DNA of 64,000 nt from Gracilaria domingensis (Eukaryota; Rhodophyta; Florideophyceae; Gracilariales; Gracilariaceae), in NCBI GenBank assembly GCA_022539475.1, contig VCMS01000048.1:186001-250000 (forward strand), written 5' to 3'. The notes under the pieces were generated by a model. It did no database searches. It was not told the DNA's origin and saw only the letters and a program-made list of their open reading frames with translations. A program made the position numbers and the translations under genes. The stretch's first letter is position 1; each line of letters begins with the position of its first letter. Positions 39,390 to 50,590 of the stretch are shown one piece after another.

Positions 39390-42300
39390 TGGCCGCCGCC
39401 CGCCTCGCGCGGCGCGGCGCCTCCAGCGCGCTCCGCCGCGTCCGACTCGCGCACGACGCGCTCAAACTGCCTGCTGATCGTGGCAAGCGCCGGCCAGATG
39501 CTCTTGCAGCTCGCCATCACACGCGCCAGCTGCGCCCTCAACGCGCCGCACTCCCTCGCGCGCGCGTCCAGCTCCCTCGTCGCGCGCGCGCGCTCAATGC
39601 TGCCGTCGCACAGCTGCTTGCGCAGCGCGTCCAGCGCCGCGCGCTCCTTCTCGCCCGCCGCCAGCGCCGCCGCGTGCTCGCGCACCTTGTCCTCCAGCTC
39701 GGCGCGCAACGTGTCGCGCTCGGACGCCACTTCGGCGTACTGCTCCTCCATCTTGCGCGTCTTCTCCGCGTGCGCGTTCACCGTTTTGTTCAGCTCCTCC
39801 AGCTTCGCCCTCTCGTTCTCCAGATCGCCCAGCAGCAGTCGGTGCTTTCCGTCGTTGTCGCCAAACTTTCTCTTCACCTCAGCAAGCTCACCCTGCAGCT
39901 TGTTTATCTGCTGGTCTCTCGCCTTCCTTTCGCTCGTCACCGACCCAAGTCTGTGCCGTTCGTCCCCCAGGTCCCTGCAAAGCGACTCGTTCTTACTCTT
40001 CAGCGTCACAATGTCATGCTCCGCGTTTCTCAACTTGCTCTGTGTGCTCTCTCCGCTCGCAAACGCCTCCCTCATTGCCTTTTCGCAATCATTCGCCTTG
40101 GTCCTTAGCCTTCTGCATTCCTCGTGAGACTTATCCAGAAGGTTTCGTGTCTTGTTCATTTCGCTCACAACACGGCGCCTTTCCTCTTCGCATTGCTTCA
40201 GCTCTCGCAAAAGAGATTCCCTCTCCGAGCATAGAGCGGTAGTCTCCTCTTCCTCCTCCTCCTCCTCCTCCAACACATCTGCGCCCCCACGGCGCGCTTT
40301 CATTAGCCCGCCGCGTCCGCTCCTGGTGGCGCTCCGCGCTGAAATAATGTTGCCCTCGTTGCTGCTACTCGCAGCGTGTTTGGCGACGCTTTCATCTTGC
40401 ACAGCAATCGGCGCAGAATTGGACACAACGCCATTGTCACTTGCTTGCTGCCCAGTTATCTCAGCTGCATGGTTGCGAAGAGTCTGTACTTCTTCCAAGA
40501 GTCTCTCCATCTGCCCGTTCAGATCCAGGTTATCGCCCTTATATTTTACATTCGCTTCCTGAAGCTCATGGTTCTCCTTTCGCAGTTTCGTAAGCTCCGA
40601 TGTGGAACGACGAATCTTTAGTTCTTGCGCTTCAATTTTCTTCTTGGAAGCATCCAGCTCCGCTTGTTTCTGCCGAACAGTGACTCGACCCCGACCCCCG
40701 TTTTTTTTAGCAGTGTTTGCTCGTCCGATACGCTTTATTTCAGAGGGAGCAATAAACTCTGACCGGGTGCTCATCGACTGTGGGGCAGCGAGGTCTTGCA
40801 CCCCATCGCTATGGTCTTCGAGGATGGGGTCATCGACAAGTGGAGCAGGGCTCACGAGGCCATGCGCTTCTTCCTCTTTCTGCTCTTCAAGTTCCCTAGC
40901 ATCGCTGCGCAAACGTCGCTTCTTCAACGGGCGACTGGGGCGGTTTGCATTCACTTTCTGTGACCGGCGTAACAACGCATCCGCTTCCCTCAAAGGGTCC
41001 TTCGCTGCTTCGCGTTCTGCTGGATTCGGAGCCGGCTGGATTGCATTGCATGCCGTTGGCAATATTTTGGAGCTTGGTCCCATGGATGACCGTAGCTTCC
41101 GCTTTCGGAAACGGTCCGTTCCCAAACCGCCAGCGTTCATCTTTCCGCGTGAACCAGCAGTTGGAGCTGGCGACTTTTCGCTAGAGGTGCGCTGAATCGA
41201 GGACGCTCGTGGTATTTCACGCCCACCTTCTGCCGGTGACGGGCTTCTTCCGATACCCTGTTGATTATCTTCATCGACCATCGGAGCGTAGAGATTACCA
41301 TTCAATTCATCACATCTTTCTCTAGGAGAAAACGGGCTGTGTCGTCCGTTTCCATTCTTCGGTTCTACCTGCAAAGCTCGGTCTGTGATCTGTTGTAATC
41401 TTGGTGGTTCGTCTGCCAGCTGTACTGACTGCGATTTGGCAATGTCATCAGACTCTCCTGGGTCCAACATCAACGGTGCGGTTCGCATTCCATACGCAGT
41501 TTTTCCACCAACTATAATGTACTTGCCCAATGCCGGTATCGAAACCATACAACCACCTGAGAGTGCAGCGTTTTGATCCGAGAGTACTTTCTTCGTTTCG
41601 TCGTTGGCGCCGTCTGGAACAGAAGAAGAAATAGTGGTCCGAACATCCACTTTCTCCCACAGCACTTCGATTCGCTGGCTTTTGTGGTCTGGCTCTAAAA
41701 CGTTGCACAAAAACATCTCCTTGCTAAAAGTTTCATTCATGAGATCGCCGCCATACATGACCAGAGAACCTTGATGACGTCCCACTCCAGCAACCAGCGA
41801 ATGTTGCTTTCTTGCAACAGGGGGCGTGTCGGAACTGCCATGGAGCTCGGGTTTAATCCATTTGTGCTTTTCTACATCAAACAAAAGGAGCTCATCCGAC
41901 ATGGCATTATTATCGGAGGGATCACTTAAAATGCCACCATGAAATGCAATATACTTTCCAGACGGTGTAAGAGCAGCAGCATGATACGCACGACCGCGTG
42001 GCTGAACTGCCGACGACGCTGGAATGGCCAAGCTCCACTTGCACTTTTTCACGTCGAAAACGTGGACGTCTGCTACGGGCTCATGGTCCGTGACTTTACT
42101 GAAACCGCCGTACACATAGATAAAGGGCGCAGGCTTTGCACGAGCCTGTTGACGCGAACTGGAACACTTGGGGGTGTACGAAACATAGGTGGCAGTGTGC
42201 GCAAATCGAGGCCCGAGTTGTTCGTTCGGGTCCTCCTTGACTCGACCAAAGGGTTTTGCAGGCTCCACGCTATCCCAGGTCTTGGCCTTGGAATCAAAAG

Positions 42301-42763
42301 CAAACATTGTGGTGCAAGCCATGCCGCCATCCCTTCCGCCAATCTTCATGCCACCAAGAAGATACAGATTGGCATTTTCCGGCACCAGGGTGAGGGTGTG
42401 TTCCACACGACATACCGGTATAGGAACATCAGAGCGGCGAGCCCTCTTCGGCGCGCCACCTCGCTGGGAATTGGAACGCAGCAAGGTGGGCTTACCCCAT
42501 CGATGCGCGTGGTCCGAGCGAGAGTCGAAATCCAAGTACCTGATCACGGAGAACGGAAGCACCCTGACATTCTGAATCATGCCGCCGGTGACCAGCAGTC
42601 TATGGGGGGTAATCAGGGCAGCCGACGTGCCCTCGACGGGCACGAACTGCGAGCTGGAGGCCTCATCATTAGACACCTGCGGCGGCGCGTTGGGGGAGCT
42701 TTCGGAAGAATCGAGATGCTTGCCGGCACACTGCAGGAGCTCGAACGCGAGACAGACCCCCAT
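39233..42763 (-). CDS. Kelch-repeat and coiled-coil protein
   Basis: An 1176-aa protein. The N-terminal 400 residues carry about six Kelch-type units: HRLLVTGGM, NLYLLGGMKIG, PFIYVYGGFSK, KYIAFHGGIL, GSLVMYGGDL and KYIIVGGKTAYG, each with the Gly-Gly pair and aromatic partners of a Kelch beta-propeller. A disordered basic/acidic middle follows (about 420-690). Then come long coiled coils (about 720-810 and 880-1110), with a run of ten acidic residues near 870 and heptads such as LLRELKQCEEERRRVVSEM. The order Kelch then coiled coil is that of fission-yeast Tea1 and related polarity or scaffold proteins; orthology is not claimed. The start at 42763 begins the conserved part. The final 200 residues are alanine/glycine-rich where the gene enters the GC island. 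Confidence 0.82.
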
Positions 42764-43477
42764 GAAGACATGGGCGGAGAGCTGCGACGCGCGGGCGACG
42801 GCGTTTGAGAGCGGCGGGTGCGGGCAGGCGAGATGACGACGAGATGGGCGCGTGGGAGAACTTGAGAGACGCTGTCGGGGGGGATTGGATGGGAATGGCG
42901 CAGATTGAGTGGGCGGCGATGTATAGGCGGCCGTGGCTCTTTTTTTTCTCGCGTGTGCACTGCAGAGCGCCTGAACGTGTGACGCGTGCTGGCGGGAAAT
43001 CGTTTTGGCGCAGGCCGCGCAGCGGAGGCGCGGCCCGCGCAGCGGATCATGTTTTAAACGGCTCTGAACGGCTGTAATTGGTGTACCTTCGCTTACAGCT
43101 GGGTGCGTGTGCGTGCGTTTCCGGGTGGGGATCATAACTTGATCCGATCACGCTGAAAGCCAGCGGTGCGGTTGGCCCACGTGTTCGCGCTGTGCCTCTG
43201 CCAGCTACGAAACGGACGCCACGTGAGCCGATAGCGCAGATGGAGGCTCCCGGCGCGCAGCGCGCCCTTCCCGCGCGCGGCCGCCGTAGCGAGCGGTCGA
43301 GTTGCCTGCAGTTGGTTGACCGATGGCGGCGCCACGCGCGCTCGCGCTGCGCCTGTAGAAGACGCTCGACTGCTTCCCGACAAATGGCCGCATCGCACGC
43401 TCCGCGCGCTTCGACGTGTCGCATACGCGCCCGCATCCACCTCCCGCACCCGCCCAAACGCCAACTCCACCAGCGCC
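42764..43477. promoter_or_regulatory. divergent promoter region of Kelch and cyclin H genes
   Basis: 714 bp between divergent starts. It is moderately GC-rich with T8 and G6 runs near 42876-42950 and CGCG-rich sequence next to the cyclin start. Open frames on both strands here are extensions of the flanking genes and are not credited. Confidence 0.45.
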
Positions 43478-44554
43478 ATGGCGCTGTACCATGATTCAAC
43501 GCAGGCGCGCTACTGGTCCCTCACCGCAGACGACGTTCATTCGCTTCGGCAGCAAACGCACCAGCACGCCTCTTCGGCGCGCCAGGGCGTCGAGCAAGTG
43601 CTGTCGCTGCAGGACGAAGCTCTCATTCGTCGTCACCATGAACGCAGAATTCTTCGCTTCAACCGCGCCAATCACCTGCCGGATAAGCTGGCCGCCACTG
43701 CCATCATCTATTTCAAGCGCTTCTTCTTGCATCGCTCCGTCATGGATTACAACCCTGCTGTCGTCGCGCTTTCCGCGCTTTACGCCGCCAGTAAGGTTGA
43801 GGAGATTGTTTTCGATGCACACGATCTTGTCGCTCGTTTTGATGCGTGTGTCAATGGAGTTGATTCGGATGCCGACTTGGAGCAAACCCCAATGTCTGTG
43901 GATCAAAGCGCGTGCCGCGTTTCGGCCGATGCGCTTCTCAACACCGAGCTTTGGTTTTTGCAACAGATCAATTTTCATCTCATTTGCTATCATCCGTTCA
44001 AATCACTCGGCATTGTCCGAGAGAAGCTTCATTCTTCAACCATATTTGCGCAGGGAGAACACTCGAACCACCTATTATCCGAATTAATCGCTATAGCCGA
44101 AAACATAATCCGAAGAAGATCCTTATTAACTGATTTGCCTCTTTCTCATCCACCTGCCGTCATCGCCATAGCCGCCACTGTCATCGCAGCCGAGATCAAA
44201 TCGAACCCACAGGAGCAACAGTTGTTACAAGTTCTTGTCGGACCTGATCACAAAGCGCTCAATAGAATACAAACCGCGACTCAAATTCTGCGTCCTCTTC
44301 CTGATCAAACCCCTGAGAATGAGGCCCGCGAAGTGGCTGCTCTTGAGCAACGGCGACAGGCGGTACAGAAGAACATCAATGACCCCATGAGTCGCGAATA
44401 CAGGGAGATGCAATTACAACAACTAAGTGAGGAAGATGCAGAGGAATTGGAGAGGGCCAGAGTGTTTCAAGAAAAACTGAAACGTAGGTCTGAGGCTTTG
44501 TTAGGATTTGCCAACATGAACATATCACGTAAAAAGAGAAAAGTGGAAGCTTGA
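43478..44554 (+). CDS. CCNH: cyclin H, CDK-activating kinase / TFIIH subunit
   Basis: A 358-aa protein near the 323 aa of human cyclin H. With CDK7 and MAT1 it forms the CDK-activating kinase, which phosphorylates cell-cycle CDKs and, within TFIIH, the RNA polymerase II tail. Seen: the cyclin H-type N-terminus YHDSTQARYWSLTADDV, the first cyclin fold with LPDKLAATAIIYFKRFF, SVMDYNPAVVALSALYAASK and VEEI, a His/Tyr-rich second fold LNTELWFLQQINFHLICYHP, then PPAVIAIAATVIAA. The C-terminal part is a long charged helix (EEDAEELERARVF) and a basic KRKVEA end resembling a nuclear signal. No intron. Cyclin C is the nearest alternative, but the N-terminal helix favours cyclin H. Confidence 0.9.
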   Translation: MALYHDSTQARYWSLTADDVHSLRQQTHQHASSARQGVEQVLSLQDEALIRRHHERRILRFNRANHLPDKLAATAIIYFKRFFLHRSVMDYNPAVVALSALYAASKVEEIVFDAHDLVARFDACVNGVDSDADLEQTPMSVDQSACRVSADALLNTELWFLQQINFHLICYHPFKSLGIVREKLHSSTIFAQGEHSNHLLSELIAIAENIIRRRSLLTDLPLSHPPAVIAIAATVIAAEIKSNPQEQQLLQVLVGPDHKALNRIQTATQILRPLPDQTPENEAREVAALEQRRQAVQKNINDPMSREYREMQLQQLSEEDAEELERARVFQEKLKRRSEALLGFANMNISRKKRKVEA

Positions 44555-45001
44555 GCTCACCAGTTTTGTAACAGAAGTCTACTGTTTGCATTTGTATCCT
44601 CTTGCTCTCGCGGTTCTTTTTTGGTTCTCTGCTCGTGCAGCAACTGCGCTAGTTGAGAACATTATCATTATCAGGATACGGAGAGAGAGGGACTTTGATA
44701 GCGTAAACCGGCCTAGGTCATGAAGAAACGCAGGTCAAGCTGAGAACGCACTTATGATAAAAAGTCGTACGAGGCAAATGCAAATCACGAAGACACTGTC
44801 CTCGTCCATCTCTCTCTCTCTCTCTCTCTCCAAAGTTCTTCACCATTCAGGCCCACATGATGTTGTGGCCGATGCATTTTCTGTGGCGTCAAATGCAGCT
44901 TCGACAGTATGGTTTTCATAATGTCATGGATGAGGGGAGCAGTGCATGTATTGTAGTTTGCAGGAGAGGGTCTCGAACTCCCATCGCTGCCGAACCAACG
45001 G
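44555..45001. other. intergenic region with a TC microsatellite
   Basis: About 450 bp between cyclin H and the TATA box of the next gene. It contains (TC)11 at 44809-44830. Upstream of it is mixed sequence without features. Confidence 0.5.
44809..44830. repeat. (TC)11 microsatellite
   Basis: Eleven perfect TC dinucleotides, about 170 bases upstream of the TATA box of the secreted two-domain protein gene. Confidence 0.95.
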
Positions 45002-45009
45002 TATAAAAA
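45002..45009 (+). promoter_or_regulatory. TATA box
   Basis: TATAAAAA, a textbook TATA box, 137 bases before the start codon at 45146. It is the clearest core promoter element in the window and suggests a strongly or conditionally expressed gene. Confidence 0.7.
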
Positions 45010-45145
45010 GGGGTCAGATTCATCAGCAGCGTCGGCTTCGACCTTACCACAGTCCGAACGTTTCAATCTCTGTACGAATCAAACAAGACTCTAGTCTCTT
45101 CAACTCTTCAACAGCAACTTCGCAGCAGCCATTCTACTTGCCGTC

Positions 45146-46051
45146 ATGATGAAGTGGATGTATATCTTTTTGCTTTTGTCTGTTTTTAGCAACCTTGCCG
45201 CAGCTGGGGGGCGTAAGAAGGCAGGATGGCCGAAGAAGGCTGTAGTCCATTTCGCTGCGAACGATGCCGCGATTCTCTATGTTAACGGGAAGCCCAGATC
45301 ATATGTTACGCAGTGGAACGCATACAAGGTTAAGAAGTTCGATGTGAATAAGGGCGATATCATTGCTTTCAAGGCAACCAACCGCAAAGATTCATATGGC
45401 TTCATTGCTAATATCCGTATTGGTAATAAGAACTTCCCGACCGGCACCAAGCATTATAGAGCTACACACGGCGGAGTCAGAACTGGTGGATGGATGAGGG
45501 AGAAGAAGGGTTTCTGCTGGCATCGCCCTATGCTTGTTCCTCACAACCGCTTCAAGCGATGTGGCGGCTTCCCGCTATCATTCAATGCACAATATGTATG
45601 GGCGTGTCGTTCCTCTCCGGGCATAAGAACTATGACTCTTCTTCGCTTCGTTGTGGGTGGCGATGGATGTGGTCGTCGGCCGATTCCAGATCATCATGAG
45701 TCTCCGAGCCCTACTCCTAGCCCTACGCCTAGCCCTACTCCATCGCCTTCCTCCAAAACCAAAACCTTGATTGACGGAGCAGGCGATGAGGATACTCGAA
45801 TGTCGTGCCAATGTGAACTCGTGGATAACATCCATGGCAGCCTGTGCTACCATTTTACGGACCCGGCTGCGCAGCGTGGAACATGTTTTTCTCAAGTGTG
45901 CGCCTCAAGTTACCAATGCAAAGAAGATGGATCAATCCTTTGTATCAAGAAGTATATACTCGAGAAGGTAGTCCCTCTCCTCCCGGACACCAGCACTTGT
46001 GTTTTGACAGACACTCGGGATCCTGTCTGGGTACCGTACTCTAAACAATAG
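45146..46051 (+). CDS. secreted two-domain protein with Ser/Thr-Pro linker
   Basis: A 301-aa protein: signal peptide (MMKWMYIFLLLSVFSNLAAA), a domain of about 150 residues, a hydroxyproline-type linker of alternating SP/TP dipeptides (about 187-204), and a Cys-rich C-terminal domain (about eight Cys between 215 and 290). The first domain begins VVHFAANDAAILYVNGKPRSY and continues with FDVNKGDIIAFKATNR. That is the pattern of galactose-binding-like or PA14-like beta-sandwiches that bind glycans (A-D-N-x-Y-x-L-Y-V-N-G ... G-x-N-x-I-A-x-x-A-x-N). The SP/TP linker would be O-glycosylated in algae. It is probably an extracellular matrix or wall lectin-like protein; this is inference. The strong TATA box suggests high or regulated expression. 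Confidence 0.7.
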   Translation: MMKWMYIFLLLSVFSNLAAAGGRKKAGWPKKAVVHFAANDAAILYVNGKPRSYVTQWNAYKVKKFDVNKGDIIAFKATNRKDSYGFIANIRIGNKNFPTGTKHYRATHGGVRTGGWMREKKGFCWHRPMLVPHNRFKRCGGFPLSFNAQYVWACRSSPGIRTMTLLRFVVGGDGCGRRPIPDHHESPSPTPSPTPSPTPSPSSKTKTLIDGAGDEDTRMSCQCELVDNIHGSLCYHFTDPAAQRGTCFSQVCASSYQCKEDGSILCIKKYILEKVVPLLPDTSTCVLTDTRDPVWVPYSKQ

Positions 46052-46795
46052 GCATTTCCGCGAGTAGAATGGTGGACTTCAAAACATAGACACACTCAAG
46101 ATGATCATGGTTGGAATTCACACCTGAATCAGGGAAAGTTTGAAGTAGATAATACTTAGCTTGGATGCCTTTTTTGTTTTGCGCTACGAACAGAAGACAG
46201 ATTAAAGACAGCTCTCTCCTTCAAACCTTAGTCGACATTCCGGGTGTACACTGCAGTACTTTCCAGAAGAATGGAGGAAAGGATTTTCGCCCCTCACTGC
46301 CTTGTGCGAGGGTTGTAGAGAGGGGATTGGCGCACCTAGCCTAAAAGTAGGGGTTCGAACGCGTTCTATCCAGCTTCGTTTCCCTAAGAATATCTTCTGC
46401 GGTTGTCATGTAGGGACGAATGACCGGCAGTATTAATGAGGAAGAAAACCTACTGCGATGAGCACAAGAGGGCTACACTGTGGGACTTTGATGAATAGAA
46501 ATCATGGACGTGTTTCGTTTCGATACTATTGATTTGCTTACTTGCACTCGATGCTGAACTACCACGGGTAAACACATTTTCTTTCCACCGCAACGCCTTT
46601 CCTTTCTCCCTGTGATGACCAAGCGGATGGCTGCGCATATTTTCTCTTAACGCGAGGGGTGTGCTACAAACCGCCACGGTGTAATCGCACCCGAGTTTCA
46701 TTGTTGAGCACCCAGTCGCGTCGTCCCTTCTCGTACGGATTGCTAGGTGTGCACCACCTTGACTCTTCCTTCCTCCCTCCATCGCGGAAACCAAT
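46052..46795. other. intergenic region, no gene seen
   Basis: 744 bp between two plus-strand genes. T-rich patches occur near 46170-46190. A short stretch near 46327-46365 mimics tRNA A- and B-box sequence but cannot fold as a tRNA. Confidence 0.45.
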
Positions 46796-49700
46796 ATGGC
46801 AATCAATGTCGCGGGCCCAGTGCGCCTCCCTCTCTTCGAAGCTGATGACCTTATCGACCATCTGGCCGGCATAGATGACTTGGAGGAAGCGGTGAAGACC
46901 TACAGAAATAGCCCATTTGCTCTTCGTCCCGTTAAACAGTAAGTTGTGCTCGCGAACTCGAACGCCAGCCAAACTCTAACCGCGTTCACCTTCTTCTCCC
47001 AACCACAGAAATGCGCTGAACGCTTCTTTTCTCTTCCAGAAACCGCAACACTTTCCGGGAAACTGTCTTCGAGCTCGTCACCGATGTCGAACTTCAATCC
47101 ATGAGATCACGCGGAATGTTTCCGATTCTCTACGTGAGAGTGTTCCTATTTCTCAATCCCATCGTAATCTTCGCAGATCTCCAGAAGAACGAAAGAAAGA
47201 CTGGAGGCTGTCCATGTCTGGAGTTGCTGTTGAAGAGATAGGTTTACATGACCGTCAAAATATTTCTTCACCTGTACTCCCATCAATCTTGCTCAGTTCA
47301 TATGTCAACCGAAGGCTTGACCTTTCTGGAGTTCCCGTGCAGCCTGTCTCGTTACTAAACCAGCCCATTGCAATTGCCTCCGTGTGGACGTAAGTTTATG
47401 GACTAAAGGTTCCCCGTCATGCTTGCATATTCTCTGGTTCATGTATCTGACCCCTTGAGACCTTAATCGCATACATTTTCATTCGTACGCGCAACAGAAA
47501 CATGGTGTTTGATCTTGAAATGCTGACCACTCTTCTCAAGGAGAATAGGGAAGGATACCGGTCTGACTTTGGACGTTCTTACAATGTGACAAGTGCAAGA
47601 GAGGATACATATCTTCAGTGCCATTCATGGGCGTCGCTTCGAGCGATATTCCGTCTTCTTCAATCCTCGGAATCTTGGTACATCCGCCCTGTTACAACGC
47701 GGACACCCTTCGAAACAACTCTTCGTCCTTCACGACGTGGCTATCCGGAAATCTTCGAGATCGACTTCGCAGGTTGCAATTTGAGAACATCAGAGCTAAG
47801 GAAGATATGGCCTTGTCACTGGAATCATGAAGAACTCGTATTTCGTTTCTTGCGATCCCTTCACAAACCGAATAAGTTCATGATCGATCTCGAGGTAATG
47901 ATGAAGATCGCGCAAGCAAGCCCTCCTGCCAACAGTTCGAAAGAGAGGCGATTCCCAGAGTTCGAGCAAGATGAAGACTTCACAAGGAGCAACTCATGTC
48001 CTAGAATTGATTTCTCAGCAAGAGTTATTTTGCCTGGAAGCATGCTGCGAACCCAAAGCATTTCCATTCCGACAGCGCTCCCAACCGAATTAGAGCCGAA
48101 GTCGATCTCTACCTCCGGAAAGGCTTCCTACATTTCTGATCTTCTCCACTCTTTACGTCAGTCAAGCAAAGTCAGGAGAGCCCCAACATTATGGAGTTCC
48201 GGACCGAGAGAAGTAATGCGAAAATGCCAACTTGAGGGAATGATCCTGTCTCAAGGGTTTGGAAAAGGTGGTGCGTTGCTTCAAATGACCACAGCACGCG
48301 ACACTTTATTCTTTTCAAACCCTACTACCAAGGGAGAAATCGTCATGTTTGAAAAAGAAGCGGATGCTCTGCTCCGCACCTTTGCCCGAAACTCGAGATC
48401 TATGCTCTCTCCTTTCGTTGACCTCTGCGAAGGTCTTGAGTTCTCTCTTCGGCAGGAAGCAAATTGTGACATGCAGTCCGTAATATCTCCTGAGAAGCTC
48501 TTGGACCAATACTATGACTTCGACGTGCTGAAAAGGAGTCAAAATGATACACTTAAAGAACACATACCAAAGTCTGGAACGAAATGCACCACTAAGCCAT
48601 CGCATTCTGTTCTTGCTAAGCAGCAATATATGGATGGCGAGGAAGACAGGAACGAGGATAATACTTCACAGGAAAGCGCGCTAAATGATATTCTGACCTC
48701 CGATGATGACGACCAACCAGATGTGGAGCCACAGCAGATAGTGGCTCAGAAGAAGCCGACGTTTCAGCACATGAAGAGCAATGAAGAACGAGAGGAAACA
48801 GTCAAACCAATAGCAGAGGCCAGCTCGCAAGCACCGCAAAGAGTACGTGTTCCGGAAAACCTCATGTGTTCACCGTGGTCTTTGAAATTGGCAGAGCATT
48901 GTGTCGCAAGAATGCCACGCGGGACAATACTTCTTCCACCTTGTTTATCAGCATTACCTTCACTCTGCGTAATCATCAACACACATCTGTCAAGCCGACT
49001 CCGAGACAAACGTGTTGCGATTATATGTGAATCAGAATCTGACATTTCTATCGGTCTTAGTTCTTACCTAGAACACAGTTTCTCTTGCAAAACGTCTGTT
49101 GAGGTTGTCAAAAGATGGAACTTTCCTAATGAACCAAGGTACCCGTCCCTCAATGGATGTACGGCACAGATTCTAATCCTCGATAGCTTCGAATTCTCAC
49201 TGCCAGTAGGAGTGTCGCTGCTGCTTATTCTTGTCTGTGAGCCTCGACTTATTTGCTCAACACCTCAACCAAGATTTCGTCCCCGACTCAGTTCTATTAA
49301 TCCAGAATGGCCGCATCTCGAATCAATCTTGATCGCTCCCATCGATTGTTGGGTTCCATTGTCCGCATACATTCAAGCAGCAGAGAGATTGTCACTGAAA
49401 CTCAAAACGAACGCTGTTGTGTTTGTCGCTGACTATGACGATATTCATACGTCTGTCCTTCTCGCGAAGCCCAGAGCTTTGTTTTTGGTTCCTCTTGAGG
49501 AAGCATCCGAGTTGATATCCGTCATTGATTCTCACACTTCTGCATCGTTGGTTGAACTTCGTGATATTCTTTCCAGTGCCAAACCAGTGGGTTGGAATGC
49601 AGACGCTCAGCGTTTGCAAGACTTATCCGTCTCCTTTCTTAGAAGTATGCTCGAAGATGAACTCATAGAACGAAATACCGAGACCTACCGTGACTTGGAA

Positions 49701-50450
49701 ACGGTTTATTACCTTCGACAAGCCCGATCCTATGCACTCTATGATGGTTTTGATGTTGCCATTGCTTTTCTTCTGCATTGTCGTGATGAACTACAGCAGG
49801 GGACTTCACGGTTACTGCAAAACGTGATGCGAGAAGTTTGTACCATAGAAACAAAAAACCCCACCGATTATGGGCATCACCCAGTAGTGAGTCCAGTGGC
49901 AGCCCACATGAAGAGAATGCGAGACACGTTCAGACAGGAGCCCCCCTCACTTTCTTTAACTCATCGACGCACAGCATTCCTTCCATTGATTATCGCTGAT
50001 TCAAGGGAAACAGTTGATGGATTTCGACGAGGGCGTACAAAAGCAAAGTTGCTTTTCGAAGCTGGAGAACGAGATATAGCGATCTGTTGGTTAAGCGATT
50101 TGGTTTCCATTAGGTTCGACAAACCCATTCAAGAAAAGAGGGTTCTGGACCGCTTGGAAGAGTTCACTCACATCTATCACGTTATAGACGGTCGAGAAAG
50201 TACTCATTCCGAATCGAAATTTCCTCCAAGCATACTCCAGTTGGTCCACGCCGGCAGAACGCGCTTGATCACCGTCGTTGTTGATGAAAGACGAGACATT
50301 GAGTCTCTCTGGACGAACAGTCACAAAATGTACGATACCATGAGAAAACATATTGGAGACCAAAGTCGGTTTTCCGGGATAGGAGGACATCGCACTTTGA
50401 GGGAGATGAAATGGGAGGTCGTCACCCGCATGCTTGGTTCATTGTGGTAA
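46796..50450 (+). CDS. XPF/ERCC4-like protein, possible SHOC1/ZIP2 relative (three exons)
   Basis: Spliced product of 1158 aa (exons 46796-46938, 47009-47389, 47498-50450). Residues 1-600 are not recognised and are Ser-rich in places. Residues about 620-800 resemble a degenerate SF2-helicase fold: WSLKLAEHCVARMPRGTILLPP stands where a Walker A motif is expected but lacks GxGKT, and AQILILDSFEF stands near the DExx position. Residues about 1000-1120 resemble an ERCC4 nuclease fold: FLPLIIADSRETVDGF, an LLFEAGERDIAICWLSDLVSI strand pair, and a HIYHVIDGRE strand. The catalytic ERKxxxD is absent. Dead helicase plus dead ERCC4 fold is the layout of the meiotic crossover factors SHOC1/ZIP2 and of XPF itself. 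Assignment is tentative; a lineage-specific repair factor is also possible. Both introns preserve frame. Confidence 0.5.
46939..47008 (+). other. spliceosomal intron 1 of the XPF-like gene
   Basis: A 70-bp intron with donor GTAAGT, branch-like CTCTAAC (46974-46980) and acceptor CCACAG. Its removal links the ATG-initiated first exon in frame to the 127-codon second exon. A second AG downstream (47039) would give an early stop. Confidence 0.75.
47390..47497 (+). other. spliceosomal intron 2 of the XPF-like gene
   Basis: A 108-bp intron with donor GTAAGT and acceptor CAACAG. Its removal joins ...IAIASVWT to NMVFDLEML in frame, just before the long third exon. Confidence 0.78.
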
Positions 50451-50552
50451 CCGTTTCAGATGTAGCAGAAACCATCCTCTTTTCCCCTCAGAATTGCGTC
50501 TTCTTCCCCGAAGCACTGTGAGCGATAAACATCATCTATCGATGTACAAGTC

Positions 50553-50558
50553 AATAAA
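50553..50558 (+). terminator. AATAAA polyadenylation signal
   Basis: Hexamer AATAAA about 100 bases after the stop of the XPF-like gene. Confidence 0.4.
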
Positions 50559-50590
50559 ACGACTCCCTTGGCAGCAACGATGAAATGCAG

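Noticed and set aside
39290-40108. Plus-strand open frame of about 270 codons within the Kelch/coiled-coil gene.
   Set aside because: It is antisense to heptad repeats and gives a leucine/arginine-rich shadow without recognisable sequence.
41939-42808. Plus-strand frame of about 290 codons inside the Kelch domain.
   Set aside because: It is a shadow of the minus-strand Kelch repeats.
44950-44985. Minus-strand sequence resembling a Pol III B-box (AGTTCGAGACC).
   Set aside because: No matching acceptor stem or A-box was found, and the site overlaps the promoter of the secreted protein gene. Probably chance.
46327-46370. tRNA-like A-box and B-box sequence on the plus strand.
   Set aside because: The boxes lie only about 24 bases apart, leaving no anticodon arm, and the T stem does not pair.
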